Of a stretch of 64,000 nt of DNA, positions 47,736-55,814 are shown in pieces. The stretch is from NCBI GenBank assembly GCA_016716275.1, contig JADJWR010000003.1, positions 1,364,001 to 1,428,000 on the forward strand. Reading direction: 5' to 3'. Source of the stretch: Burkholderiales bacterium (lineage in GTDB: Bacteria > Pseudomonadota > Gammaproteobacteria > Burkholderiales > Burkholderiaceae_F). A program made the translations under genes and the position numbers. A model generated the notes under the pieces. It was given only the letters and a program-made list of their open reading frames with translations, had not been told where the DNA came from and did no database searches. The number at the start of each line of letters is the position of its first letter. Positions within the stretch are counted from its first letter, which is position 1.

Positions 47736-48691
47736 GGCGCGCCCTTCCCCTTCCTGATCCGCGACTGCGCCAGCGCGAGCAGGCCCTGAGGAATGAGCAG
47801 AATCACGGCGCAAACCAGCACCCCAAGCACGAGGTTGTGAATTTCGCCGAACCGGGTCCAGATCAGCGTCGCAAACAACTCGAAGAAGACGGCACCAAGA
47901 ACCGGCCCCACGACGGTTCCCAATCCGCCGATCAGCATCATGATGTAGCCCTTCACCGAGATGCCGATGTCAAAGGCGCTGGTGACCTCAATGAAGGTAA
48001 GCCAGTAGGCCCAGATGCCGCCGACGAGCCCAGTCACGGCGGCGCTCATCATCCAGGCCACCACGCGCGTTCGCGTGGTATTAATTCCCATGGCCTGCGC
48101 GCCTGAGTCGCTGTCCTTTAGGGCGCGCAAGGCAAAACCGAAGCGGCTTCGTCCCAGCCAGGCGACCAGCACCGTGGCACCGACCGCGCTCGCCAGCATC
48201 AGGAAGTAGATCCTCCGATACAGGACATCGGGCGACTGGTCGCTCATCGGCAGGGGTAGCCCCTGCGCGCCTCCGGTGACGCCACCGACATTGATGATCA
48301 GCTCGGCAAAGGCGACGTTCAGCGCGACCGTGGCGATCGCGAAGTAGTGTCCGCGCAGACGCAGCAGGGGATAGCCGACGGCCATCGCGATCAGCGCACT
48401 TACTCCTGCCGCGATCGGCAGCGTGGCAAGGAACGGCACGCCCATGGCCATGGCCACCCCGGTGGCGTATGCCCCCACACCGAAGAACGCCGCGTTGCCA
48501 AACGAGTGGTATCCGGCGAACCCGACGATGATGTTCAATCCCTGTGCGATCGCAACGTACATCAGCACCGTCGTCCAGATCCGGAGCCAGTAGTTGCCGA
48601 CGAGGAACGGAAGCGCAGCGGTAAGTGCCAGGCAGGCTGCGGCGAGCAACCACACCTGCCACGAAACGGGCTTGTGCAACCGAGCGTTCAC
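47732..48691 (-). CDS. livM: Branched-chain amino acid-type ABC permease (LivM)
   Basis: A 319-residue membrane protein with about nine helices. Family motifs are GLNIIVGFAGYHSFGNAAFFGVGAYATG near the N-terminus, YPLLRLRGHYFAIATVALNVAF and the coupling loop FGFALRALKDSDSGAQAMGINTTRTRVVAWMMSAAVTGLVGG, with GYIMMLIGGLGTVVGPVLGA. It forms the channel with LivH. It overlaps livH and livG by 4 nt each, so it is translationally coupled. Confidence 0.93.
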   Translation of the reverse strand: MNARLHKPVSWQVWLLAAACLALTAALPFLVGNYWLRIWTTVLMYVAIAQGLNIIVGFAGYHSFGNAAFFGVGAYATGVAMAMGVPFLATLPIAAGVSALIAMAVGYPLLRLRGHYFAIATVALNVAFAELIINVGGVTGGAQGLPLPMSDQSPDVLYRRIYFLMLASAVGATVLVAWLGRSRFGFALRALKDSDSGAQAMGINTTRTRVVAWMMSAAVTGLVGGIWAYWLTFIEVTSAFDIGISVKGYIMMLIGGLGTVVGPVLGAVFFELFATLIWTRFGEIHNLVLGVLVCAVILLIPQGLLALAQSRIRKGKGAP

Positions 48692-49560
48692 GTGTTCTCG
48701 CCAAAGAATCGCTTGCCGAACAGCCCCTGCGGACGCAGGACCAGCACCGCAAGGAAGAACACGAACGCGACGATCTCCTGGGTGCTCACACCCAAGTAGG
48801 ACGACGCGAAAGCCTGGATCAGCCCGTAGATGAAGCCAGCAGCGATCGCGCCGCCCAGGCTGCCGATGCCCCCGAGAACCGTGACGACGAAGACCGCGCC
48901 GATGAAGCTGTTACCAAGATGGGGCGAGATGGGAAACAACATGCTCGACAGGGATCCGGCAGCGCCGGCAAGGGCAGCGCCGGCACCGGCAGTCAGCGCA
49001 TAGACGGTCAGCGGATTGATTCCCATGAGCCGCGCGGTTTCGCGGTCAAGGGCCGTTGCCAGAATCGCCTGGCCTGCGCGCGTGCGCGCCAGGAACTGGT
49101 GGAAGCCCCAGGCGAGCAGCAGCGCGAGCGCGCAGACCGCCAGCCTTACGTTGGGCACGAGCACGGAGCCGATCTCGATCGAGCTCCGGGCGTAGCCCGT
49201 CTGCACTGAGCGCAGATCGGAGGTGAACTGAAGGACGAACAGATCGACCAGGATCAGATTGATCCCGAACGTAAGCGCCAGAGACAGCAGCAGTCCGGTC
49301 TTCAGGATCCTGTTGACCACCAGCCGCTGGATGCCGTAGCCGATCACGAACAGGATCGCCATCGCGATCGGTATCGACAGAAACGGATCGATCCCGAACC
49401 GCTCGAAAGCGACATAAGCGATGTAGGCCCCGATCATGATGTACGCGCCATGGGCGAGGTTGATCACGCCCATGACGCCCCACACCATGGAGAAGCCGAT
49501 CGTCGCGAGGCCGTAGATGCCACCGAGCAGAAGCCCGTTGACGATCGTCTGGCTCAGCAT
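48688..49560 (-). CDS. livH: Branched-chain amino acid-type ABC permease (LivH)
   Basis: A 290-residue permease with about eight helices: NGLLLGGIYGLATIGFSMVWGVMGVINLAHGAYIMIGAYIAY is the LivH N-terminal signature, and ALDRETARLMGINPLTVYALTAGAGAALAGAAGSL is the coupling loop, followed by GSLGGAIAAGFIYGLIQAF. The partner of LivM. It lies 54 nt after the binding-protein gene, the largest gap in this operon. Confidence 0.93.
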   Translation of the reverse strand: MLSQTIVNGLLLGGIYGLATIGFSMVWGVMGVINLAHGAYIMIGAYIAYVAFERFGIDPFLSIPIAMAILFVIGYGIQRLVVNRILKTGLLLSLALTFGINLILVDLFVLQFTSDLRSVQTGYARSSIEIGSVLVPNVRLAVCALALLLAWGFHQFLARTRAGQAILATALDRETARLMGINPLTVYALTAGAGAALAGAAGSLSSMLFPISPHLGNSFIGAVFVVTVLGGIGSLGGAIAAGFIYGLIQAFASSYLGVSTQEIVAFVFFLAVLVLRPQGLFGKRFFGENT

Positions 49561-49614
49561 CTCGCTTCAGCGTGTGCGATTGAACCCGACGGCGCTATGC
49601 GCCATCGGCTCTCA

Positions 49615-50826
49615 TCACTTGCCGGCCGCCCGCGGATACGCGGGCGGAAGCTGCCGGACCTCACTCGGGAAGATGACTTTCGGCACACCACCCAGGATCT
49701 GGGAGGCGTTGAGCGTGGCTCTCGTGTTCACGCCGTTGTCGGCAAACTTGTAAGGCCCGTAGAAGGTCGTACCTTCCATCGACAGCATTGCGGCACGGAC
49801 CGCATCGGCGTCTAGCGAGTTCGCCTTCTGCAGAGCGAGTTGAAGCACAACCCCGGCGGCAGCGCCGCTGGCGGCGTGATAGGTGGGCGCCTTCTTGTAC
49901 TTGGCCTCGAAGGCCTTGGCGAAGCCGGCCGAATCGCCGAAGACCGGATCCTTGTAGGTCAGCGTCGGCACCCAGTAGTCGACCCCCATGATGCCTTCGG
50001 CTCCCGCGCCGAGCGCCGTTCTGAAGTCCTCGACGCCAACCGACATCGCGAGACCGATCATCTTCGGCTGGACCCGCAGTTCCTGCATGCTCTTGAGAAG
50101 CAGGATGGTGTCCTGCGCGTAGCCAGTGGCCAGCACGACATCGGGATCAGCCGCCTTTAGCTGGGTTGCAACCGACGACAGCTCAGCCGCGGTCTTCGGA
50201 TACTTGCCGGCGTAGGCGACAGTCAGGCCGAGCTGGGCGGCACGCTTGGCAGCGCCCTCCCCGGTGACGTTGGGGAACAGATCGTCCGGGCCGACGATCG
50301 CAATCTTGGTCGGCTTCGGCGAAAAGCCCGCCGCGAGCTCGAGCAGGGGAAAGAGCCCCGAGTCCGCCATCGGCGAGGGCGTGAAAATGTACTTGTATCC
50401 GCGCGAGTAGAGACTGTTGGCGGTCGCCATCGGCGCAAGGGACAGGACCTTGTACCGCTCGCTGATCGCCGCGGTCGCGGTCGCGATGCCCGACGAATAG
50501 GGGCCAAACAGGAAGGCGACCTTGTCTTCCGTGATCAGCCTTTCGGTCAGGCGCGCGCTGGTCTGGGCCTTACTTTCGTCGTCGTAGTAGACGATGTCGA
50601 CCTTGTAGGTCTTCCCGCCGACCTTCAGCCCGCCCTGCGCGTTGACGGAGTCCTTCCACAGGTCATAGCCGTCGCGCAGGAGCTGTCCCTCACGGGAAAA
50701 CGGCCCCGTTAGGCTCACCGCCGCACCGAGCTTCAATGTTTCCTGGGCGAAGGCTGCCGATGTTGATAATGCGGCGAAGAGCGCGAGACTGCCGAGGGCG
50801 CGCTTCCAGTGTTTCCCAAGAGCCAT
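49615..50826 (-). CDS. Amino acid/amide-type periplasmic binding protein (LivK-like)
   Basis: A 403-residue exported protein: signal peptide about 1-27 (ALFAALSTSAAFAQ), then a type I periplasmic binding fold (ETLKLGAAVSLTGPFSREGQLLRDGYDLWKDSVNAQGGLKVGGKTYKVDIVYYDDESKAQTSARLTERLI, and FGPYSSGIATATAAISERYKVLSLAP). It belongs to the amide/urea/aromatic side of the family more than to true leucine-binding proteins. GGAG lies 6 nt before the ATG at 50826. First gene of the operon ending with the amidohydrolase. Confidence 0.9.
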   Translation of the reverse strand: MALGKHWKRALGSLALFAALSTSAAFAQETLKLGAAVSLTGPFSREGQLLRDGYDLWKDSVNAQGGLKVGGKTYKVDIVYYDDESKAQTSARLTERLITEDKVAFLFGPYSSGIATATAAISERYKVLSLAPMATANSLYSRGYKYIFTPSPMADSGLFPLLELAAGFSPKPTKIAIVGPDDLFPNVTGEGAAKRAAQLGLTVAYAGKYPKTAAELSSVATQLKAADPDVVLATGYAQDTILLLKSMQELRVQPKMIGLAMSVGVEDFRTALGAGAEGIMGVDYWVPTLTYKDPVFGDSAGFAKAFEAKYKKAPTYHAASGAAAGVVLQLALQKANSLDADAVRAAMLSMEGTTFYGPYKFADNGVNTRATLNASQILGGVPKVIFPSEVRQLPPAYPRAAGK

Positions 50827-50880
50827 GGCGAACTCCAATAAGGAGGAGAAGAAAGATGGGGCGCACGCGTTTGCATGCGC

Positions 50881-50918
50881 CGTGCATACATCGTAGAGTA
50901 GGCCTTGGATGCACGCAA
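50881..50918 (-). promoter_or_regulatory. liv operon promoter bracketed by an inverted repeat (GntR operator candidate)
   Basis: On the minus strand TTGCGT (50913-50918), a 17-nt spacer and TACGAT (50890-50895) form a sigma-70 promoter. CGTGCATACA (50881-50890) and TTGGATGCACG (50905-50915) are inverted copies of CGTGCATnCA that span the -10 and -35 region. The divergent GntR regulator starts 50 nt away, so the repeat is a good operator candidate. Confidence 0.55.
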
Positions 50919-50968
50919 GCTTTGGTTGACAATCGCCGGCGAGAGCACATTGACGGGACACCCTGACC

Positions 50969-51766
50969 ATGGCGGCACAGCGGCCCAGCCGACGAACTTC
51001 CCGATCGACGTCCAGCGACGTTCGCCCCGAAAAGGGGCACGGGCGGGCGCTGGCTTATGACTGGCTGAAGCGCCAGATCGTGTCGCTCGAACTGCTTCCA
51101 GGCAGCACGATCGACGAGTCTGTCCTGGTGGAGATGCTGGGCGTTTCGCGCACGCCGCTGCGCGAAGCGGTCGTCCGCTTGGCCGCCGAAGGCCTGATCG
51201 AACTGCTGCCGAATCGCGGCGCACGCGTCACCGTCATGGATCTGACGCAGATTCAGGAGCACCTCGAGGCCTTCGAACTTCTCCAGCGTGCGGCCACCGT
51301 GCTCGCTGCGCTGCGTCGCCCCAGCTCAGCACTCCCTCGCCTGCACCAGTTGTGCGCGGACTTTGAGGCGAGTTCGGCAGCCGGCGACGCGCAGGCCATG
51401 ATCGATACGAACTGGGAGTTCCACCACGCCATCGGCGCGGCCTGCGGCAACCGCTATGTCGAGCGCATGTACACGAGCCTCCTGACCGACGGGCTGCGCA
51501 TCGCCCGACTGGCGATGGCTTACGAGTGCTACGGATCGGCCGAGGATTACCAGGCGCACATCGCCGATATCCTCAGAGAGCATCGCGAACTGGTTCAGGT
51601 CATAGCGAACCAGGATGCTGCACATGCGGCGGCGCTCGCGGACGCGCATTCGAATCTGGCACGAAAACGCGTCACGGAATATCTCTCGCGCAGTTCGACC
51701 CGCAAGATCGACGTACCGGGTAGCCGAGAGGCGCGACCAGCGCCCGCGGATGCGCTGAATGTGTGA
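50969..51766 (+). CDS. GntR family regulator, FadR/FCD subfamily
   Basis: A 265-residue regulator. Winged helix: LAYDWLKRQIVSLELLPGSTIDESVLVEMLGVSRTPLREAVVRLAAEGLIELLPNRGARVTVMD. The FCD effector domain (about 95-235) has EFHHAIGAACGNRYVERMYTSL and HIADILREHRELVQVI with the His that often ligate a metal. It is divergent from the liv-amidohydrolase operon and probably represses it until substrate is present. A disordered Arg/Ser-rich N-terminus precedes the DNA-binding domain. TTGACA at 50926-50931 may be its own -35. Confidence 0.9.
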   Translation: MAAQRPSRRTSRSTSSDVRPEKGHGRALAYDWLKRQIVSLELLPGSTIDESVLVEMLGVSRTPLREAVVRLAAEGLIELLPNRGARVTVMDLTQIQEHLEAFELLQRAATVLAALRRPSSALPRLHQLCADFEASSAAGDAQAMIDTNWEFHHAIGAACGNRYVERMYTSLLTDGLRIARLAMAYECYGSAEDYQAHIADILREHRELVQVIANQDAAHAAALADAHSNLARKRVTEYLSRSSTRKIDVPGSREARPAPADALNV

Positions 51767-52076
51767 GGTCTGCGCCATATTCGGCCTCGGCCGACATTGG
51801 GCCGATGGGGGCACCCTGGCCGACCCGCGGCTTCCTGCGCCGGACATCGCCCGCTACCGCGTCGAACGGCGGCGGCGCATCCAGTTGTTCAACGCGCTCC
51901 TCGCCGGGACGGGCATCGTCCTGAGCGACTGGGACGGGGAGTCGTTCTGGGTTGGCCGGAATGACGGAAGCGGCGAACGGGTCGCGGACCTCGGAGGCGT
52001 CTGGCCGGCAGCAGAGCGCTTGGCGGGCCGCCGGATTGACCCACTCGAGGCCGATTTCGCCCCAGCACAGTCATGA
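51759..52076 (+). CDS. Small conserved-looking protein between GntR and CobW genes
   Basis: A 105-residue protein starting MCEVCAIFGLGRHWADGG. Two Cys near the N-terminus (C2, C5) could bind metal; the central part IARYRVERRRRIQLFNALLAGTGIVLSDWDGESFWVGRNDGSGERVADLGGVWPAAERLAG looks like a compact alpha-beta domain. I do not recognise a named function. Its ATG overlaps the GntR stop (8 nt) and its stop overlaps the cobW start by 4 nt, so the three genes are one translationally coupled unit. Confidence 0.75.
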   Translation: MCEVCAIFGLGRHWADGGTLADPRLPAPDIARYRVERRRRIQLFNALLAGTGIVLSDWDGESFWVGRNDGSGERVADLGGVWPAAERLAGRRIDPLEADFAPAQS

Positions 52077-53098
52077 GGCTTCGCCCAAAAGCAAAGATTG
52101 ACGTGCTGTCGGGGTTTCTCGGCAGCGGCAAGACCACGCTGCTGCGCAACCACCTCGCTGTCATCGATACGAGCGGGGTCGCGGTCGTGATCAACGAGTA
52201 TGGCGTGACGGCCATCGATCACCGCCTCGTTCGGTATGGTGACGATGACTTGCGGGTTCTTGCCTCGGGCTGTGCGTGCTGCGCAGTCGCGGACCGCCTC
52301 CGCGAAGTGCTGCTGGAGCTCCTGCGCGAGGACGCCCGCAAGGACGGAAATCAGCTGACCCGCATCGTCCTCGAGACTTCCGGGCTCGCCGATCCTGCAT
52401 CGATACTCAATACGATCCGCGCCGATCAGAATCTCGCCGAGTACCTGGGGATTGGCTCATGCGTCGTGACCTTCGATGTCGTCGATGGCATCACCTGCGC
52501 GCGAACCTACCCGGAGGTGCGTCACCAACTCGCAGGCGCGGACAGCGTCGTTCTCACCAAAGCTGACCTCGCCGAGCAAGACGCCATTGAGCGCGCACGT
52601 TCCTTCGTACGAGATGTCAACCCGCTAGCTCAACTTCACGTGGCGGGCGCGCCGGACTTCGATGTCGCAAAGGTTTTCGAGCACACGCATGGCGCAATTG
52701 GAATCAGCCCCCATGAAACGCCACGTCACGCGGGCGGCATCCGGTCGTTCTGTCTGCGGATAGAAGGGGAAGTCGATTGGGCTTCCTTCTCGATCTGGCT
52801 AACCTGCCTCCTGAATCGACACGGGAGCCGAATCCTGCGTTTCAAGGGCATCCTCGAGAGCTCATCGTACATCCACCCACTAGTCATTCATGGGGTGCGA
52901 CACCTGGTCTATCCACCGCAGCATCTTTCGCAGACGGGCGCCAGGCGAGGCTATTCCGACCTGGTGTTTATCGTTGATGGACTGGAACCTTCGCAGATCG
53001 ACGCCTCTCTCCATCGCTTCCAGAAGTTTGCCGCCCAACATTTCGACACTCCGAAAGGGGTCATCGCCAGACGGCTAGAGACGTCAGAAGCAACTTAG
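52073..53098 (+). CDS. CobW/COG0523 family GTP-dependent metal chaperone
   Basis: A 341-residue G3E GTPase. Walker A is SGFLGSGKTTLLRN (13-26), the family CxCC metal motif is GCACC (C67, C69, C70), followed by ETSGLADP, and the guanine-binding LTKADL. The C-terminal domain (about 225-330) matches CobW C. Such proteins deliver zinc, cobalt or iron to a partner enzyme. Co-expression with the GntR regulator, opposite the metal-dependent amidohydrolase, suggests that enzyme as the client; this is inference. It is the last gene of the unit. Confidence 0.85.
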   Translation: MRLRPKAKIDVLSGFLGSGKTTLLRNHLAVIDTSGVAVVINEYGVTAIDHRLVRYGDDDLRVLASGCACCAVADRLREVLLELLREDARKDGNQLTRIVLETSGLADPASILNTIRADQNLAEYLGIGSCVVTFDVVDGITCARTYPEVRHQLAGADSVVLTKADLAEQDAIERARSFVRDVNPLAQLHVAGAPDFDVAKVFEHTHGAIGISPHETPRHAGGIRSFCLRIEGEVDWASFSIWLTCLLNRHGSRILRFKGILESSSYIHPLVIHGVRHLVYPPQHLSQTGARRGYSDLVFIVDGLEPSQIDASLHRFQKFAAQHFDTPKGVIARRLETSEAT

Positions 53099-53222
53099 CT
53101 CGCGGGTGCCTTCGATCCCAGGTCGCCTGGCGCGCCCTTAGTTGCCCACCGACCGCTCCCCTCTACCTGACGGCGCCCATAAGCAACCCGACCTACCCCG
53201 CCCCTTTGCCGGCCGGGCGGCG

Positions 53223-53966
53223 TCATTCGGCGGCAACCTGGACTGGCGCCTCCGACGGGATGCTTCTCTCCGGCGCTGCCGGCTTCCCGTCCCCGGCAGC
53301 GGGCACGACGGGCGCCTTCGCCCTCCCGGCGGCCCGGTGCTCTACCCCCGCCTCTTCCTTGCCGTCCGCCTTCAGGGCTGACTCGTTCATCCTCTTGCGC
53401 AACCCACCGGCGAGGATCCGCACGCCCATCGCGACCCCGCGCGCCTGCTTCTTGGACAGCGCGCGGCGCTTGTCGGCCTCGGAGGTCGTGATCACCTCGT
53501 AGATCTCCAGGGTGCGAAGCATCGGCATCAGCCGGTCGAGCTTCAGCAGCGCCTCCAGGTAGCGCCGCCCGAACGAGGAGATGACGCCGACTTCCAGGTC
53601 CAGCGCCTGGGCGTCGTAGGTCGCCGTCGTCGTCACGCCCTCCCGCTCCAGCAGCAGCGCCGCGCCGTCGATGGCGCCGTCGATCTCCTGGGCCAGGCGC
53701 TCGAGCCTCGACCGCATCATCTGCTCGACCTTCTCGACCTGTTCCGTCTCGAGCCGGATGCGGGCGATCTCCGAGATGAAGTGCGCGTTCAGCTGCAGCG
53801 AGTGGAAGTACCGCGCGTACAGGCGCTTGGCCTCGGGACTCTCGAACCTCGTGCGCTGCTTGACGCTCGCCTGCTCGACCCGCCGGTAGTCGCCGGCGCT
53901 CTCCTTGGCCAGGATGCGCTGGTTGATGGCGCCGTGGTCCAGCTTGACGTTCGACGGCTCAGGCAT
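53223..53966 (-). CDS. AcaB-like (DUF1845) protein of integrative elements or plasmids
   Basis: A 247-residue mostly helical protein: RRVEQASVKQRTRFESPEAKRLYARYFHSLQLNAHFISEIARIRLETEQVEKVEQMMRSRLERLAQEIDGAIDGA, then ATYDAQALDLEVGVISSFGRRYLEALLKLDRLMPMLRTLEIYEVIT, and a basic end before a low-complexity Pro/Ala tail. It resembles the DUF1845/AcaB group found in conjugative elements, where relatives take part in regulation; the match is from memory of the pattern and not certain. The ATG at 53966 has GGGAG 7 nt upstream. A 16-bp palindrome GACGCTCGCGAGCGTC (53984-53999) lies in its upstream region. Confidence 0.55.
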   Translation of the reverse strand: MPEPSNVKLDHGAINQRILAKESAGDYRRVEQASVKQRTRFESPEAKRLYARYFHSLQLNAHFISEIARIRLETEQVEKVEQMMRSRLERLAQEIDGAIDGAALLLEREGVTTTATYDAQALDLEVGVISSFGRRYLEALLKLDRLMPMLRTLEIYEVITTSEADKRRALSKKQARGVAMGVRILAGGLRKRMNESALKADGKEEAGVEHRAAGRAKAPVVPAAGDGKPAAPERSIPSEAPVQVAAE

Positions 53967-54554
53967 GGCAGCGCTCCCCGCGAGACGCTCGCGAGCGTCC
54001 ATGATCTGCAGCGCGGCCCCCGCGCGCGACCGGGAATGCGGCGCGCCGTCGGCCGCATTCGCCGCCAGCCTCGCGGCCCGCGTCCACGGCAGGCGGTTCC
54101 TCGTTGACACGGCAGCGGCGCCGCCCTACCTTGCGCTCGTCGCAGTCGCTCGCCCTGCCGGTGCAACTGGCGAGCCCGAAAGCCCCCGGCCGCGCATCGC
54201 CCGGCCGTCCCGCCGCGAGGCTCTGGCCGCGCGGCGTTCCCCCGCGAAGGATCTTGCGAGGCGTCGCACGCACGCGCCGCAAGCTCGCTTCGTGCGGTCG
54301 CTGGCATGCCGCTCACGGACGGCACGTGCCGAATCCAAGCCAGCCCGGTTCCTGAGTCGATCAGGCCTACTCACCCTGCGGGGGCAGCGCCCGCCGCGGG
54401 CCCGGCTGCCTCCGCGCCCCTCTGGAGGCAACGATGGTCAAGCCAGATTCAATCTTCGCTGTCGCGCGCGCCGACCGCACCCGTCCGCGGCCTGCGTTCG
54501 CCCGGCCGACGCGCTGCGCGCCGGCGAAAGCACCCACGGCGACAGGAGCGCGCC
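53967..54554. other. 588 bp between divergent element genes, no gene recognised
   Basis: Very GC-rich. It holds the 16-bp palindrome at 53984-53999, several imperfect inverted repeats and the upstream region of the primase gene. Open frames on both strands are Arg/Pro/Ala-rich and lack ribosome sites, so I treat them as noise. It may contain the divergent promoters or a replication or transfer site of the element. Confidence 0.4.
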
Positions 54555-55562
54555 ATGCGTCACCGTGAACTCGAGCAGCGGCTGCTTCAACTGAAGGCGC
54601 GCGCCCACGGCCGGTGGACGGAGATCCTGCGCTCCAGCGGCGTCGACGAGTCGATCCTCAGCCGGCGCAACCAACCGTGCCCGATGTGCGGCGGTACCGA
54701 TCGGTTCCAGTACACGGACCGCTGGGGCGAAGGCAACTACCACTGCCGCGGCTGCGGCGCCGGCGGCGGCCTGAAGCTGCTGCAGGGCGTCCTGGGGTGC
54801 GACTTCAAGTCGGCGCTGCGGCACGTCGAGGAGTGCGTCGGCGCCGTGTCGCCCACGCCGCCGCGACCCGCCGAGCCCTCGGCGCAGCGCATGAAGAAGC
54901 TGGCGCAGCGCATCTGGGACGAGGCGCGCCCGGTCGTGCCGGGCGATGCGGTGGACCGCTACCTGGCCTCGCGCGGGCTGGCGCTCGATCCGTATCCGCC
55001 GACGCTGCGCTGCCATCCGAGCCTCGGCTACTACCGGCGGGACGCCGGCGCGGCCAGTGCGCAGAAGCTCGCCGAGTACCCGGCCATGCTGGCCTGCGTC
55101 CAGGACCCGGACGGAAACGCCGTCACCCTGCACCGGACCTACCTGCAGGACGGCGGCAAGGCACACCTGCCGGACGCCAGGAAGCTGCTCAGTTCGGGCA
55201 TCAACGGCGCGGCGGTGCGGCTTTTCGAGGTAGAGGACGAACTGGCGATCGCCGAGGGCATCGAGACCGCCCTGTCGGTCCACCTGGCGAGCGGCAAGCC
55301 GGCGTGGTCGGCGCTGAACGCCGGCAACCTCGAGAAGCTGTGGATCCCGGAGTCGGTGCGGCGGGTGTGCATCTACGCCGACAACGACGCCGGCTCCTCC
55401 TACGCCGGCCAGGCCTCCGCCTACGCGCTGGCGCGTCGCCTCGGCAGGGAGGACGGCAAGGGCGGGCCGCGGCGGGTCGAGGTCTTCGTGCCGCGGCAGG
55501 CGGGCGACGACTGGGCCGACGTCTGGCTCAGGCGTGCGAGACGGCTGCCGAAGGCGGCCTGA
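54555..55562 (+). CDS. Plasmid/integrative-element primase (zinc-binding plus Toprim)
   Basis: A 335-residue protein. A CPMCGG...CRGCG zinc finger lies at about 42-70 (NQPCPMCGGTDRFQYTDRWGEGNYHCRGCGAGGGL), as in primase-helicase zinc-binding domains. Residues 210-325 form a Toprim domain: LAIAEGIETALSVHL (catalytic Glu) and VCIYADNDAG (DxD). No helicase part follows, so it is the primase-only form carried on plasmids and ICEs. AGGAG lies 7 nt before the ATG. It is upstream of a hairpin array and a DUF932 gene. Confidence 0.85.
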   Translation: MRHRELEQRLLQLKARAHGRWTEILRSSGVDESILSRRNQPCPMCGGTDRFQYTDRWGEGNYHCRGCGAGGGLKLLQGVLGCDFKSALRHVEECVGAVSPTPPRPAEPSAQRMKKLAQRIWDEARPVVPGDAVDRYLASRGLALDPYPPTLRCHPSLGYYRRDAGAASAQKLAEYPAMLACVQDPDGNAVTLHRTYLQDGGKAHLPDARKLLSSGINGAAVRLFEVEDELAIAEGIETALSVHLASGKPAWSALNAGNLEKLWIPESVRRVCIYADNDAGSSYAGQASAYALARRLGREDGKGGPRRVEVFVPRQAGDDWADVWLRRARRLPKAA

Positions 55563-55568
55563 GTCAAA

Positions 55569-55743
55569 GGGTGCGCCTCGCAGGCGCACCCGCCTTCTCA
55601 GTGCGGCTCCCGAGGGCCGCACCGACAAGGTCTTCCCACTGGTCGCCGCCGGACCAGGGCGACGGCACCGCCGTCGCCGAAGGCGGCCCTGCACCACCGC
55701 GCGATCGCCGATCGCGCCCGCCGGCAGGCGGTCGCCCGCCTGC
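55569..55743. repeat. Array of five perfect hairpins between the primase and DUF932 genes
   Basis: Stem positions are 55569-55578/55582-55591 (10 bp, 3-nt loop), 55601-55607/55616-55622 (7 bp), 55658-55666/55670-55678 (9 bp, 3-nt loop), 55699-55706/55710-55717 (8 bp, 3-nt loop) and 55724-55731/55736-55743 (8 bp). The stems are unrelated in sequence. None is followed by a T-tract. Such density within 175 bp suggests structured DNA or RNA. Confidence 0.75.
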
Positions 55744-55814
55744 TCCCTCGATCCCCGCGGGGCCGCGCGTCCCGGACGGGCGCGTGGCGCTCCGCCGCAC
55801 CTTCCGGAGTTCCC

